Source: Onchocerca lupi (Eukaryota; Nematoda; Chromadorea; Rhabditida; Onchocercidae). Taken from it: 64,000 bases of DNA. The DNA is taken from NCBI GenBank assembly GCA_028564675.1, contig JAOVVO010000112.1, positions 62,001 through 126,000 of the forward strand. Reading direction: 5' to 3'. The translations under genes were made by a program, and so were the position numbers. Position 1 is the stretch's first letter. Each line of letters opens with the position of its first letter. The notes beneath the pieces are model-generated. The model saw nothing but the letters and a program-made list of their open reading frames with translations. It was not told the DNA's origin and did not search any database. This document shows, piece by piece, positions 1 through 13,610 of this stretch.

Positions 1-1000
1 TTGATGTCGTGTCGTGCCAAAAAATCCACTGCAACCTAATTAAGGGCGAGGGTAATCTTAAAAGTGATGTTTCAGTTATTTAGAAAGGACCGAGTTTGTT
101 TGCATTACATATAAAATGCGAATGATGAGCAAGTTATGCCCGAAAAAGATCCATGTTTTACCATGTGGGCTAAGCTTTTTAACTCTGACGCACTATTTAT
201 TGATTCTTTTTTCTCACTTTTGAATCTGACTTGCCATTTGACTTGGGCAATTCTTTTCATTCACAGAAGAAATGCAGCATGAATTTTCTTCGTTTTTCTT
301 TTGTGTTGTGTAGCAGGATTTCAAATAGCTTTCAACTTGCCAATGTCTTGACACAGTTGCAGTTTTACGGAGAGGGAGTTGCGCAACAGTAAAAGTCGAG
401 AGATTTATAGATATGAGACAAAATTATTGAGGATTTGTTTTATGATTGTTGAAGATGCGTTCTCTATTACGCCATTTAATTTTTAGATATTCGGTCGATG
501 TAATATTAGATAAGAATTTGGTCAACAAAGATGTTTTGAAAGAGCCTGGGAAAAAACGACGAGCACGAATGGAGATAAAATCAAAATTTGAAGAACGGTA
601 CAAAACCGGCAAGAATAGATGGTTCTTCACCAAATTACGCTTTTGAAAATATTTTATTATTATTTTGTTCGTTCCTGTTAATATGCGAATGAAAGTTTTA
701 TTGATGGTTAATCAAACAGTTAACTTCTCAGATCGACGAAAGACGTGTTGAATTTCAATTGTTACAGCAGATTCCATTATTGACAGTTGTTTTTGCAAGC
801 AGTGTTCCTATAAATATGATACATAATATCATCAGCTTGTCCTCCTTACATATTCGCTGTTACAAGAACTATGCTTGAATATTATATACATCATCACCTT
901 TTGAAGTACTTCATATCTGCGTTATGCCTTTACTGTTGTGAAAATTTCTGAATTGGTGAGCGATGTCGATCAATAGTTAATTACCGCCAGTGAATCCAAG

Positions 1001-1077
1001 CGAGTTGGGTCAAGTTGTGTAGGGTCGACTTTATTTAATCGCTTCTAGTCGAGTTGGGGTAGATTGTGTAGGGTCGA
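1001..1077. repeat. Direct repeat pair, 49-bp period
   Basis: Two 28-base copies at 1001-1028 and 1050-1077 begin CGAGTTGGG and end GTGTAGGGTCGA, with three or so differences. They are GC-richer than the surroundings. Function unknown. Confidence 0.75.
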
Positions 1078-1160
1078 ATCGTCGCGTCCATACCGAATTA
1101 CAAAATTTTTATTTCGAAGATAGCTATTTTCTTAATACAACCAAATTTATATAGTTAGAG

Positions 1161-1238
1161 ATGGGAGTGGTTTAATCGCCGGAAATTGTTAAGAACTGAA
1201 GTGCATGGGAATGGATTAATCACTGGAAACTGTTAAGA
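1161..1238. repeat. Direct repeat pair, 44-bp period
   Basis: Two 34-base copies at 1161-1194 and 1205-1238 both begin ATGGGA and end TGTTAAGA, with about six differences. They lie 84 bases after another short repeat pair, so this 240-base patch looks like old local duplication. Confidence 0.7.
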
Positions 1239-2628
1239 CTTAAGCACAACATAAGCATTGTAAACAAGATCTAATGAGATTAGGATGTGAATTTAGGTGA
1301 GTATTGTGAGTGATTGACAACAAAGGCACTTCCGGTATGAAAGAATACCAAAAAAAAAAAAAAAAAAAGAGAAAACACGGGAAAGGAATATAAGATGTTA
1401 AATGATTTACAATGGTTACATTAATTTACAATGCGGATTTGGAATTTGATTGGAGTTTCCCGATATCGAATTCGCGACAATTACTGGTTTATTGATGCAC
1501 AACCAACATAAACCAACAAAATTATGCATTTGCATGGGAATTTGCAGGAATTTAGTATCGTTAATCATTAATAAACGACCGAAAAAATCGAGAGTCCAGT
1601 TCGAGTTAGATAACCTTGATTCTTATATGTTCCGGTAACTTTGAATTTTTGTTTTTCGAAAGATCTATAAATAATGTGGATTGTGCTGTGGCTTGGAAAC
1701 CGGAGCTAGAACATTTAATATTTTATTGGAGCAGACGGTTTCATTTATTACTGATGAAATACTTAACCTTTCACTAGATGTTCTGACTCTTCTGAATGGT
1801 CTGAAAAAAAAAAAAAAAAAAAAATGGATCACCTTGGAAGTTATTATTAACTTCCCCAAACTCCATCACCAAAAAAAAAGCACTACGGGATATTCCAGTC
1901 AAGTTTTCCGTCCATGGAATATTCCTTCGTACGTTATGCATTTGAAACTTTCGCATAATTATCCCTTAGTTCGCCACTTTATATTAAAAATTTTCAAATA
2001 AAATTCATAATTTACTAATTTCGATTACATTTTTACTTGGTCAGTTTTGGTCAGTTCTATCTATCATGTGGCTTTTTTTAAAACAATCGAGAATTAAACG
2101 TCTCAATGTAACAAGTAATATGAAATTAGATTTTATCATAGTGTTTATGCAAAATATAATAATCAAATAGTTATAATAGTAATAATAATAAAATCAAAAT
2201 GACAAAAAAAATTTTTGTCCAAACTATAAAATAAGAGGAAAAATAAGGAAAATACGCACACAGACATATATTGTGAATTTGCAGCATAGAAGAAAAAGGA
2301 CAAAAAAAATTTTGACAACAGAGCTTAATAAAAATGCAAAGGAAAAAATAAAATATGAACAAAAAAATTTTATTAAATTATGGAATATCGATCAAATAAA
2401 TAGGAATAGAGCGAACGGTTGAGGGATTGGAATTTCAGAAGAATTTTTGGTACATTACAAATGTCCCGTGAACGAACCAATTCGGGAAATTGTGTCCAAG
2501 AAATTCCACGGACATTTTCATCTTTCCACCATAAATCGCTTTTTTCAGTGACTTATTTGACCTGAATTTCAATTCAACGAATCTAAATCAATACAGTTCT
2601 AATCAACGGAATTTCCCTCTTCCCTCTC

Positions 2629-2629
<1 letters not shown>

Positions 2630-2669
<40 letters not shown>
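2630..2669. repeat. Homopolymer A(40)
   Basis: Uninterrupted run of 40 A on the plus strand in intergenic DNA. The true length is likely polymorphic and error-prone in assembly. Confidence 0.9.
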
Positions 2670-2671
<2 letters not shown>

Positions 2672-3209
2672 GAAAAACAATTCGAGATTCTTTTCCTACT
2701 AAATCCAACGTTGCAATTGGAAGGAAAAAATTACACAAGTTCCATATTATCGTAAAAGTTCGAAAATATTTGCGACCAAAAAGAGAGGAAACGATAAAAT
2801 GGCACGTGAGCGAATGGTCACCGATACTGAATTTTAGAAAAAAGAAATTTCCGAAAATTGAAGAGAAAATGCATAAAAGAATATGTGGGATGAGAAAAAA
2901 GACGGAAAGAAAAAAAAAACAACAAATAATATTCATGAAACAGATCGTATAACAATACAATAATAATTGCAATTATTAATCATAACTGCAATTGTGGATA
3001 AATTAATTACCACCGAGATAAAAAAGCAGGAAAGGGGAAAGGAGAAATAAAATATGGAATAAATCAATGAGAGGGACATAAAAATTTCCGTCCTGTTTTG
3101 GTGAAATTTTACAGAAAAATTTAGAAAGATAAAGAGAAGAAATCTTTTATTTGAAGGACAAATATGCCTAATTCGATGTTGAAAAATGAATTATTCCATG
3201 AAAAAATAT

Positions 3210-3231
3210 GTATATATATATATATATATAT
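3210..3231. repeat. AT dinucleotide microsatellite
   Basis: About ten TA units in a row in non-coding DNA. Boundaries are good to within a few bases. Confidence 0.8.
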
Positions 3232-5912
3232 ATCACAATAATTGCACCTAAATTTTTGAAAAACGGAGAATGAAAAAATTTCCGGTAAAAAGGACAAGAA
3301 AGTTTGCGATGTATTAATTGCGACCTATGTCAATAATATAACCATATTATTATTATATCACCAAAACAGTAAAATGAATAATTGGAACAAATGAAAGGAA
3401 AAAGAAAAAAATAATAATAGAAAACTGAAAAATATACTGTGAGCAGTGAGCAAAAAATATTGCTTTTTCTCTTCTTTTGACTATTTAAATTGAACAACAA
3501 ATTCAACAAAACTTTTTCATTTCTCATTTTTTCTCTTTCCACCTTTTATTTCTATCTACTTTTGCTTTCTCTTTTTTTTTTTTTTTTGTTGATTTCAAAT
3601 TTTATAAAAAATGCAGTTGAATCACATACTTCGACTGACAATTTATAATATCACAACTTTGCAATTTATTCAAATTCTGGACAAAGTTTCATGGAATATA
3701 CTCATACCGTTCGGCAATGATAGAACTTTAGAACATCCCATCGACGTTTAATAAAACTAAAAAACTAAAATTTTGGCAGGATTTTGCAGAAAGAAAAAAA
3801 AAATTTTTTTCTTTCTTCACAAAAGCAAAGTTATAAATGTTACAAGAGAAGATGAACCGTTTGAAAAAAAAAAAAAAAAAAAAAAAAGAAAACAACAAAA
3901 AAAAAAAAAAAAAAGAAAACAAAACAACATCGGGGAAAATTATTGTTGGATCTACTTGGGGAATTCGTTTCCGATGTGATTATAGTCTTCCTTTGATCAA
4001 AGGGATAATAGATATCAAAAAGTTTAAAATACTAAAATAAGGTCAAAAAATTATCCAGAAAATTATTCCAAAGTCTGTCTGCGAAAAAATGCTCAGAAAG
4101 TGTTGGACAAAAAAGTATTCATCTTTCAAAAGAAAAAAGTAGTGAAGATAAAAAGGAAATAAAGCAGTGTTTTTCTAAAGATTCAAAATGTATCATAAAT
4201 GAAAGTAATTATTTGGGTAACGGATTAATTGAAAATGGAAAACAAAAACCGGAACAAATAATCAAAAAGTTGAACGGCAGCAGGATAACAGGAACAATGA
4301 TAATTAATAATGTCATTCAATTCACTAATAATAACGGTTGGTAAAAAGATGTATTAATGGATCACTGTAGTTATTGTTATTATTGTCAGAATCAATCGAT
4401 TCAATTAACAATTTCGAATAAAGCCAACAAATTCATCTCATGAAATTAGCAGACATTTCACTTCCCATATCAAAATTAAATTTTTCTCATAAGTATGACA
4501 CTATGATGATGATGACCATGACGACGAGGCGACAATGATTACATGCAATATACTCAACTAAAATATCATAATATTTCGCTTTCTTCTAGAAAATTATTTT
4601 CCGAGAAGTCAAAGATTCAGTTTTAAACTTGCTTCATTCCCTATTGAAATACTGTTTGCATTTCACTAATTTTAACCAAGTAATAAACTAAACTTTTATC
4701 TCTTCATACAACCAAACATTCCATCGGAAGTAAAATTATTAAAAAAAGAAAAAGACTGAACAAATTTTCTAGTATATATTAAAGCCAAGCAAAATTCAGA
4801 AGAAGCTGTACTATGAATTTTTAAAATAAAATAAAAAGAAATCTCAATTTCATCATGGATGGGATGATCATTTCACCGGGATATTGATGTACTAGACTAA
4901 GCCAATACGATATTAGATCACAGGACATCAAAAATGAATCCTTGCAGGGATATGCTGTGAATAACGACTTCACGGGTTCCAGAACCATTTTTTTTTTTCT
5001 AAAATGGATTTGAACAAATAATTTTTTCGGGAGAATCAAAGATTAAATCGTTCTATTCCCATTCTTATCACAAAACAATAATTTACATCAGAGAGATTAA
5101 GAGTTGGAAATCTCAAAAAAAATTTTTAATTGAAAAATTTTGAAATTCCAATATAAAAATAACCATAATGCAAATTGATTTAAAAAGTTTGGTTTTCACA
5201 GAGATGAAATGAGATACTTGGAAGAAAATGTAATACCATTTCCATTCAAAGCTTATAAAATGGAAGGGTGCTGCACGTATTTCCCGTTAAAAAAAAAGAA
5301 AAAAAATAGGGGTAAGGAGAACAAATAAGAGCGAATGAAACAAATATTTGAACAAACCAAAAATATTTTCACGTGATGATAACCTTACTGAATGTTAAAA
5401 ACCGTTAATGACCCGTTATCACAAATATGCAAAAGGTGACAAATATAGTGAACACACCGTGTCAAATAGTCCGACAAACTGGACCTATGCTACAATGATA
5501 TCTCTCACTGTGGAATTTAGAGAAATCCAACAAATCACACTATAAACCCAACAATCCACCTTTTGTTTTTCTTTTCTTTAAAAAAAAAAAAAGAAAGAAA
5601 AAGAAAAAAACAGCAACACCGAGTAAAAATAGTAGCTGTGATAACATTGGTGATTGGAGCAGTACTGTAGCAGCAGTTACGGTAGCATTAGTCGTTATCG
5701 TAGTAGCATCATCAGTAGTAGCTGTTGCAATAGTAGAAGCAATAGTAATAAATTGTAACAAAAGCAAGTATATCAAGTTGGAACGTAATCGCAGTGAATA
5801 TTTGAAAAGGCATTTGTTACATGCGCACATCTAAGAAATATACTTTATAAAAAAAAAAAGATGCTGACGATAGTGATGATGATAACGATAACGATAATGA
5901 TTGTTCATGGGG

Positions 5913-8900
5913 TCATACTAAATTGTATTCTTTTAAATTGTGTTGTAATATTGTATCCTTCACTGCTGCGAATACGAAACGTATATTCTCCGTATCTGAA
6001 AATAAAACAATAATTTTAAAAATTAAACTTTAACTTCAAACAAATGTCTCTCTCCTCAGTCATCGTGATTAAAACGTAATCACTTTTTGCCAAATCTCTC
6101 CATTAAAACAAATTGAGAGGTTGTTTTTTCTTTTTTGGAATAAATACAGTTATAGCCCAATGACCTAAGATTATAATCACAACAAGATTATGACAAGCTC
6201 GATACTTTAGCAACTCCGGAAGAATTTTTTCCTTTCAAAAACTGAAAGAGTTACGATGTTTTTCCTCGATGGATCATTTTCTACCGTAATTAACCAATAA
6301 AAAGATATTCAAAATGAAAAAGCTAACCCGTAGCACAAGTGAAATGTGAATAAATGATTTTATCAGCATCCGGATTTAAATCGACGAACATTTTCAAAAT
6401 AAATTCCCTCGCCGCGATTGGATCCCTTGAAGGACCTGAAAAATGTCAATCAATACGTGTCAAACATTATAATGTAATCAGTCGATAATTGCTAAATTAC
6501 TTTACTTGTTTTATTAAAAGAAAAAAGTTAAGTAATCAGATATATTATTTATTATAACAACATTCCGTTATAATGTCGAAAACATTGAATATAGCAATTA
6601 CCAGGCAATTCCCAAGATTTGATTTCAATGTAGTTTTTTCAACCTGCATTCAATTCATTAAAAAACCAGTTATCAAAATTAAAAAAGGAAGTATTCTTTG
6701 TATTTTTCGTGAAACTTGTACAAAAATGTTCACGGACCTACTTAGAGCAGCTAGATGATGTAATGTATTACAAAACTTCAAAGCTACATGTCCTTGTTAT
6801 TGTTTATATGTGTCACTTTATATTGTTTAGTCTTTTGTTCCATCTATACCATGACAACAGTATGCTATGACAAATTAAATTTTTATAGTAAAATGAAAAT
6901 ATCATAATAGAAAACATATTCTTATATAGCTGATATTCCTAAACAATCAAAACAATATACCATCATATTCCGGAAAATAATCAACGAGATGCGAATAAAG
7001 TATTTTCTCTTCCAAGAGATCTCTCTTATTGAGAAATAAGATCACCGATGAATTTGTAAACCAGGGATATGTGATGATCGTACGGAACAGTGCCTTCGAT
7101 TCTTCCATACGATTCTGAAATATTTCTCATACAACATACTAATATTTCATATTTAAATCATGAAAGGATGAAGATAATAATAATAGAAATTTCTCACTAA
7201 AGCAATCTCATTGCTATGAAAAAATTATGAAAGGATGAAGATAATAGTAATAGAAATTTCTCACTAAAGCAATCTCATTCAATACCTCCCCTTGGCTGTT
7301 TTTCATTTTGAACAAGTTTTTTCTAACTTACCCCAAGTGAGACTTTCATAAACTTTTCAAATGTTAAACAGTTTTAATAAATTCCAATAGGCTCTACATA
7401 TTTCCTTCTTTATTTTCAACTTTACCGAAAACTATGAGATTAAAAGAGGAAAAATTATGGACAGTTTCCCAAATAAATCAAGATTTTAGTTTTCCAGAAA
7501 AATTAAAAAATTTTAATAAAACAGAATGAGAAGACCAGACTGATCAGGTTATAGTATATGAAGTATTTCATCCTTTATGATCTCTCTTTCCTCTAAAAAA
7601 TTAATTGATCATTAATAAAATTCTATAACACAACAACAAAAAAAAAAAAATCCTTCTCTTTAAAAAATCATAAGAGGAAGAAAAATATTTAAATATCCTT
7701 GGAATGAAATCAAATTCTATAAATTTTTCCAAAAAACTTCAAATAGTTTTTTTTTTTTTCATTTATTCTTCACCTTTTCGTATCATTCTCAAATCATTCC
7801 TCATTATGCCTAAATTAAATGGAAGCAAAATTTTGGGGAAAAAAATGGGAGTAAAAATTGAAAGAAAAAGAGGGAGAAGTAATTAATCATTATCTTATTA
7901 GAAATCAAAAAGCAATACTTTCATTCTTTTGTTGTTTTATTGTTCATCTAAATTTTTTCATTATTCTAAATCTATTTCGTTTTTTCTCCTCTTTTGTTTT
8001 TCTATTTCAGGAAGTCAGAGAGAACGAAAATGCACAAATTAGGTAAGGAAGTAAAGAAACACAACAGCATTAAAAACAAATAATAATTTCGACATTAGAC
8101 TATTTTCTTGTCACAAAAATTTCTAGACGATTCCCCAAAAAATGGACGATTAAATATCTTACTGTATTATAGTCGCAATAATTAATACAGATAACAATTA
8201 TCATATCCAACAATGAACGTATTTATAATTTACTGAGTGAAGAAAACATAATATCGGATGATATAAAAAGCTTATCAAACTGAATTACTTTAGAGAATAG
8301 CTAAAAACTAATCTAATCAAAAATCATCAAATATTTCGGCGACTGGCACATTTACATTTATGATTTAGAAATTGACATGAGAGCTATTTCTATGAATGTT
8401 ATCAGCAAAATATGCAATGTAATGATGGATGAATCAAGTTTTTTTTGATATGCTTAACATATGTTAATCTTTTTATAAATGTTTGTATTTTTGAGTCACC
8501 TGCCCTCAATCTCTTCGGAAAGTTTGGAAGTTCCGGATGAGACAGTGCGTAAATTGAATTTAAGAAGGCGAAAAAGAGGAAAAGAATTTTTTATCTTAAC
8601 ATTTCCTTATTCTTTCCTAAATTAATTAATGAAATAAAATTTATCTCCTTAATTTCGAAGTTTAATTAATAATTATTGATGTAACATCTTAGGATTTTGA
8701 ACATTACTTCATTTAATCTCCAACTTCTCTCTTTCACTTGTAACATTTTGCAGAAGTTTCCAAAGTTTCCAGCAAAAATTTATTTAAGCTAATCTTCATT
8801 ACTATTTCCTAATGTTGTACACCCAAATTACATTAATAAAAAAAAAAAGCAAGCATCCATGCTTGCTTATTCAGATGGAATTCAAAACAACTATTTTCCA

Positions 8901-11900
8901 ACACCCATCCCATTAGACCAACTAACTCTCGAAATGATGTTTTGTAGCCATTTTTATCGCTTAAATTCAAGATCGAAAAAAATAAAAATATGAATACATA
9001 CGGAAATTTTTCCAATAATAAAAATACTCAGCATTAAAATAATAGTAAAAATAAGCTTGTAGAAAAAAATATTATCAAATACTAATTACTATTATTTTCT
9101 TCCATTCACATGCATTATATCTTTCACATTAAAATATCAAAAATCTGAAGAAAGATAAAAGATTTTTTTGATCTCATTTCTTTAAAATTTTGCAAAACTT
9201 GCATTTTTAAATATATTTATCTGCATTCCATAAGTTCACGACTGTCGAACTTCACTTTAAAATCTCTCTTACATGACATTACATTGCACAAAATGCAACA
9301 TAGATAACACGTGAGAGAAGAATGATAGAAGTAATTAGACTAGTAAGTAATTAACCCTAATCTAGTTACCTTTTATAGTAACAGTTTTATGAGTGTGAAT
9401 ATTTCAGATTTAGAGAAATGCTCATTTGAAGTGTAGCACTTTCATCTAAACGTCATGAATTAACGTAGAGTGAAATATGTATGTATACATTACGTTAAGA
9501 AAACTTACTTCATTATCACATTCGACAAGCACTTGATCGTATTCAGAAAGGGCTACTAAAAACATGATTGATGTCACATTTTCGAAACAATGTATCCATT
9601 TTCGCCGTTCCGACCTTTGACCTCCTACATCTACCATTCTGAAACGATATAAATTTATGATGTCAGGTTATTTATTCAACTTCATTGAAAACATTTCAAG
9701 AAATAATCTGAATAGAAATCCACTAAACTCTAATTTGAAAAAACTTTCAAGATATATATTATTCCAGAAATTCAGAACAAAAAATGTATTCATCGTTTGT
9801 TCTGAATTTTCGGAATTTAAACATTATTTTCTCGGTAAAGAACCGATAAAATAATGTTTGAACGAAAGATCATCAAATCACCTGAATATTATTTGTTCCA
9901 AATCAAAAGGATATTCGATAATACCGGTAGTAGGAACGCGAACACGAAGAATGTCCTGCTCTGTTGGCAGATAATCCAATGCTGCTAGCCTCCTCAGATC
10001 GGACAGGTAACTAAACAAAAGTTAGAATTTTCTTCGAAATAATGAGAATGATGTTTGATAATGATGAAAATAACTTCTCTATTTACATTAATCATCAATA
10101 TCATCAATAGCAGCTCTAATTACAGGATGGATTTAAGTGAATAATTATACGATCGGCATCATCTTTTCAAAATAAGCGCTAGCTATTGCTGAGAGTTGAA
10201 TTTCCAGAACATTTTGGCATTTTCTAGTATCACGAATTATCAGGATTAATAGAGACTATACAGGATATATGATGTTGTACCACTTCTTAATACTAAATAC
10301 AAATCATAAACATCAGTTGTAGCCTTACCGATGGCGCAAACTGAAAATATCCGTCAGATAAGTTTATGCTGCATAGGAATTGAAAATGATGGACTGAATT
10401 TTATGTAATACGTAAAATCTTACTATTTAGCAGAATCGGTTAACTGGTACTCCCTTCGCCGGTCATAACATTCCTGTATGCCGGAATCGCTCCATAAATC
10501 TTCTATATAACTAACATATGGTTCTTCGAATGAAGTCACATTTTCATAATCTATTGCCCGTACTACATTCGCTTTGTCTTGCAACTGTAATGAAATTTTT
10601 ATTCCATTTCTGATAGAAATTAAAGGAAAAAAGAATTCATTCGTTATGCTTCTTCAAAGTTTATTACCGCATAAAGCTATCTGAAATACCTGAAGATTTT
10701 CATAAATCTCGAATTCCAAATACTATTTAAAATTCCGAAATAATCATTCGTTATTTATTCAATCAATGAAACTGTGTAAGAATGCGACGGAGAAAAATTC
10801 ATGAAACAATTTCGTAATTTTTTTCATATACTTCTTAAAAGAAATAATCAAACAAGGAAAGAAAAAAGATAATACATCGGAAGATTGATTGCCATAGGGA
10901 ATATTGAGCGTATCCATGGCACGAATCATAGCCTGAATTGCCATGAAAATATTCTGATATACGAGGCGGATATGAGCACGTTTATCTTCATCGGAATAAC
11001 CATTTCCATGAATGATCCGCATTTGTTTAATAAATGTTGATTTCCCTGACTCACCAGTACCTGAAAATAAAAATGACTCTTCCACTCATACGGAAAATGA
11101 AATGAATCCATAAATATCATCATAATATTATCTCTTTTTATAATTATTTTGAACAATGTGTTTCCAAGAAAAAATCTATCTCACCAAATTCTGAAGGAAA
11201 ATAGGTATTCATGATGTTATAAATTCGATCCTTTCAAATCTATTAATCTATCTATAGCATAAATTGGAAAATGCTAATTTAACTATTTCATTTAATCACT
11301 CCTCGCACATATACATATGGTAGTTTGCAATATCCTTCCTTTCTTAAGAAACATTCTTGAAAGATTAAGTTCAAAATTTTTTTTTTCATGCAGCACATCT
11401 CAGACTATTTTTTCTGAATAAAATGAGATATTCTGCATGCTAAGCCATTTGAAAAATAAAAAATTTCAATTTTCAATCAAGAAGATTTTGTTACTTCAAT
11501 CAAGATTTTCCGCAATTTTTCTAGAATTTATGTCATAAAAATTTAATTCATTTTTTCAATAATAATCAAATAATTGCATGAATATAAAAATTCTTTTTCA
11601 AGTACTTCCAGAAATTCGCGGTAACACATCGTTGGATGGCAAGAGTGAATTTCTAAAGATGGCTCATATAAAGCAGTATTCCATCTTTACTAATAAATAA
11701 ATCAGCATTTTTAGACACATGATTCTTTCCATTTTTCAAAATGTCATGCAAATTCTTGTGATTATTGTTAATTTTCTAAATTCTACAACCAACAGTTTAA
11801 TCTTATTTCCTCTTTCATAGTTGAATTTCAGTTCAACTATCACTAGCTCAGTATTAAATCGATCCTTTTATATCTTATCACGGATTTTTTTCTCGCTATG

Positions 11901-12067
11901 GGAAAGTATTTTTTTTTTCCCTGATTTGTCCCGAATTTATTTCAAAAATTCACAGTGCAAACCCTCTGAATGTTCTTTCCATTTCCATAGGCGAAAATGC
12001 AGACAGTTGTTCAATAGTCCGAACATAAATTTAAAATTTTGCTTCCATCGAAAATCGATGAAGTTAA

Positions 12068-12125
<58 letters not shown>

Positions 12126-13576
12126 GAAGTTTTTACTAGCCTCATATTTGATCTCTAGACTTAAATTCACTGATGATTTGACTTTATCCTTGAATAAATA
12201 CAGATCTATATCTATATCTAATTTTCGTGATTTAATTCAGCTTCAAAACTCAAACAATTCAATTCCATACTTAATTCTCTTAATTCAGGCTTCATATTAG
12301 CACTTTGTCAATCAAGTTACTCCATTCCATTTAATTTTGTAGAATATTTTAAATTTGTGTTTTTTTTCTTGACTTGATTCAATGTCATATTTGAACAATT
12401 TACTTAATTTTCATAAATTTCTTCTTCATCCCATATAGAAAACTTTCGGCTTTATTTTAAGAATGAGAAGGGAATATATCATAATGCATACCAATTATGA
12501 TGGAAGTCAGACAGCAATCTCTTGACGTATGCAAATATTTTATCTTTTCTTCAGCAGATGATAATCCTCGCAATGCTTCAATTTATCATTTATCACTTAA
12601 TTGATCTTTTTTCATTTGCCATTTTTACATGTTAACCATTATCGTTATTCTAAGCCATGATAACTTTAGCTTAACGAAGAGTAAATCAAGAATAGATTGC
12701 TTATAGATTACGTTTAAAGAGCAAAATTATTCGTTGAGAAGGCATTTCATCTCAACGATTTTGTGACGATGTAAAGGACAAATTCCGTCTTTCTTTCATT
12801 TCATTCTTATCTTCCTCTTCTTTTGCAAAATCATTTATATATATATGCAAAGGATTTCAAAAAAAAAAAAAAGAAAAAATCTAGTCTGTTTAATCGGACT
12901 AAAAATGGTGTGCCTTACATTACAAGTACATGACATTCTCTATCTGTGTACCTTGGCTAGAATTTATGCAAGTTAAGGATAGAAAGATTGTCGATCCATA
13001 TATTTATTTGGCCAATACAATCTGTCTGTCCATTGCTCTGCTGCTAATATCATTAGGCCTTTTTTTTTTTTTTTTATTTGCTGCTCCAAAAAAGAAAAAA
13101 AAAAGTGTACTGCTGGCAACGTTACTTTTAAACCTTCTGTTCCTCATAAAAATCCCTTCAAGACTGAAAAGAAGAATCTCTCTTCTCTCGACAACGGCTA
13201 CTTCATTCTAAAATTCTATATCCTATTGCTTCCAGTACTACGGCTCTTTCTTTTCCTCTCTGAACCTTCTCTGATAATACTAAGAGGAAGAGAAAGATAG
13301 AATCTTCTCTTTTCCTCTCACTTTTTTTTTTCCTTTTCCCCTATGAAATTAGGTCATCTAGAAATGTTAATGTTCACTTCAGAATTCCAGAATTATTAAG
13401 AAGAGAAGCAATAAACATGAGAGAAGAGAGAAAAGAACGCTTCTCACTAAGTTCAAACTAATTAGCGAGCCAACGAAATAAATAGACAGAGATGGAAAAA
13501 CTGAAAAAAAGGTAAGCATATTGAAGAATGAGAGATAACCAAAAAAAAAAAAAAGAAAGGCTAGTAGATGAGAGAG

Positions 13577-13610
<34 letters not shown>

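Larger units (their letters stand above)
1..5912. other. Non-coding, low-complexity DNA downstream of egl-30
   Basis: I find no supportable gene here. The open frames are short, AT-driven and lack splice-bounded or family-like sequence. The stretch has two pairs of short direct repeats (1001-1077 and 1161-1238), a 40-base A run (2630-2669), an AT dinucleotide run near 3210-3231 and many A/T tracts. Its right end (about 5690-5912) should hold the 3' UTR of the minus-strand egl-30 gene. The trinucleotide-like GTA/GCA tract at 5690-5760 and the GAT/GATAAC repeats at about 5870-5898 lie within roughly 220 bases of that stop codon. I saw no clear AATAAA on the minus strand close to the stop. A TATAAA variant near 5850 is the nearest candidate. 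Confidence 0.6.

Noticed and set aside
446..646. 66-codon frame with a basic KKRRARMEIKSKF stretch
   Set aside because: The antisense frame is equally open, there is no family match, and no splice context was found.
11821..12300. 159-codon frame with a long lysine tract
   Set aside because: The lysines come from the A(55) run; the rest has no domain. It lies in egl-30 intron 1.
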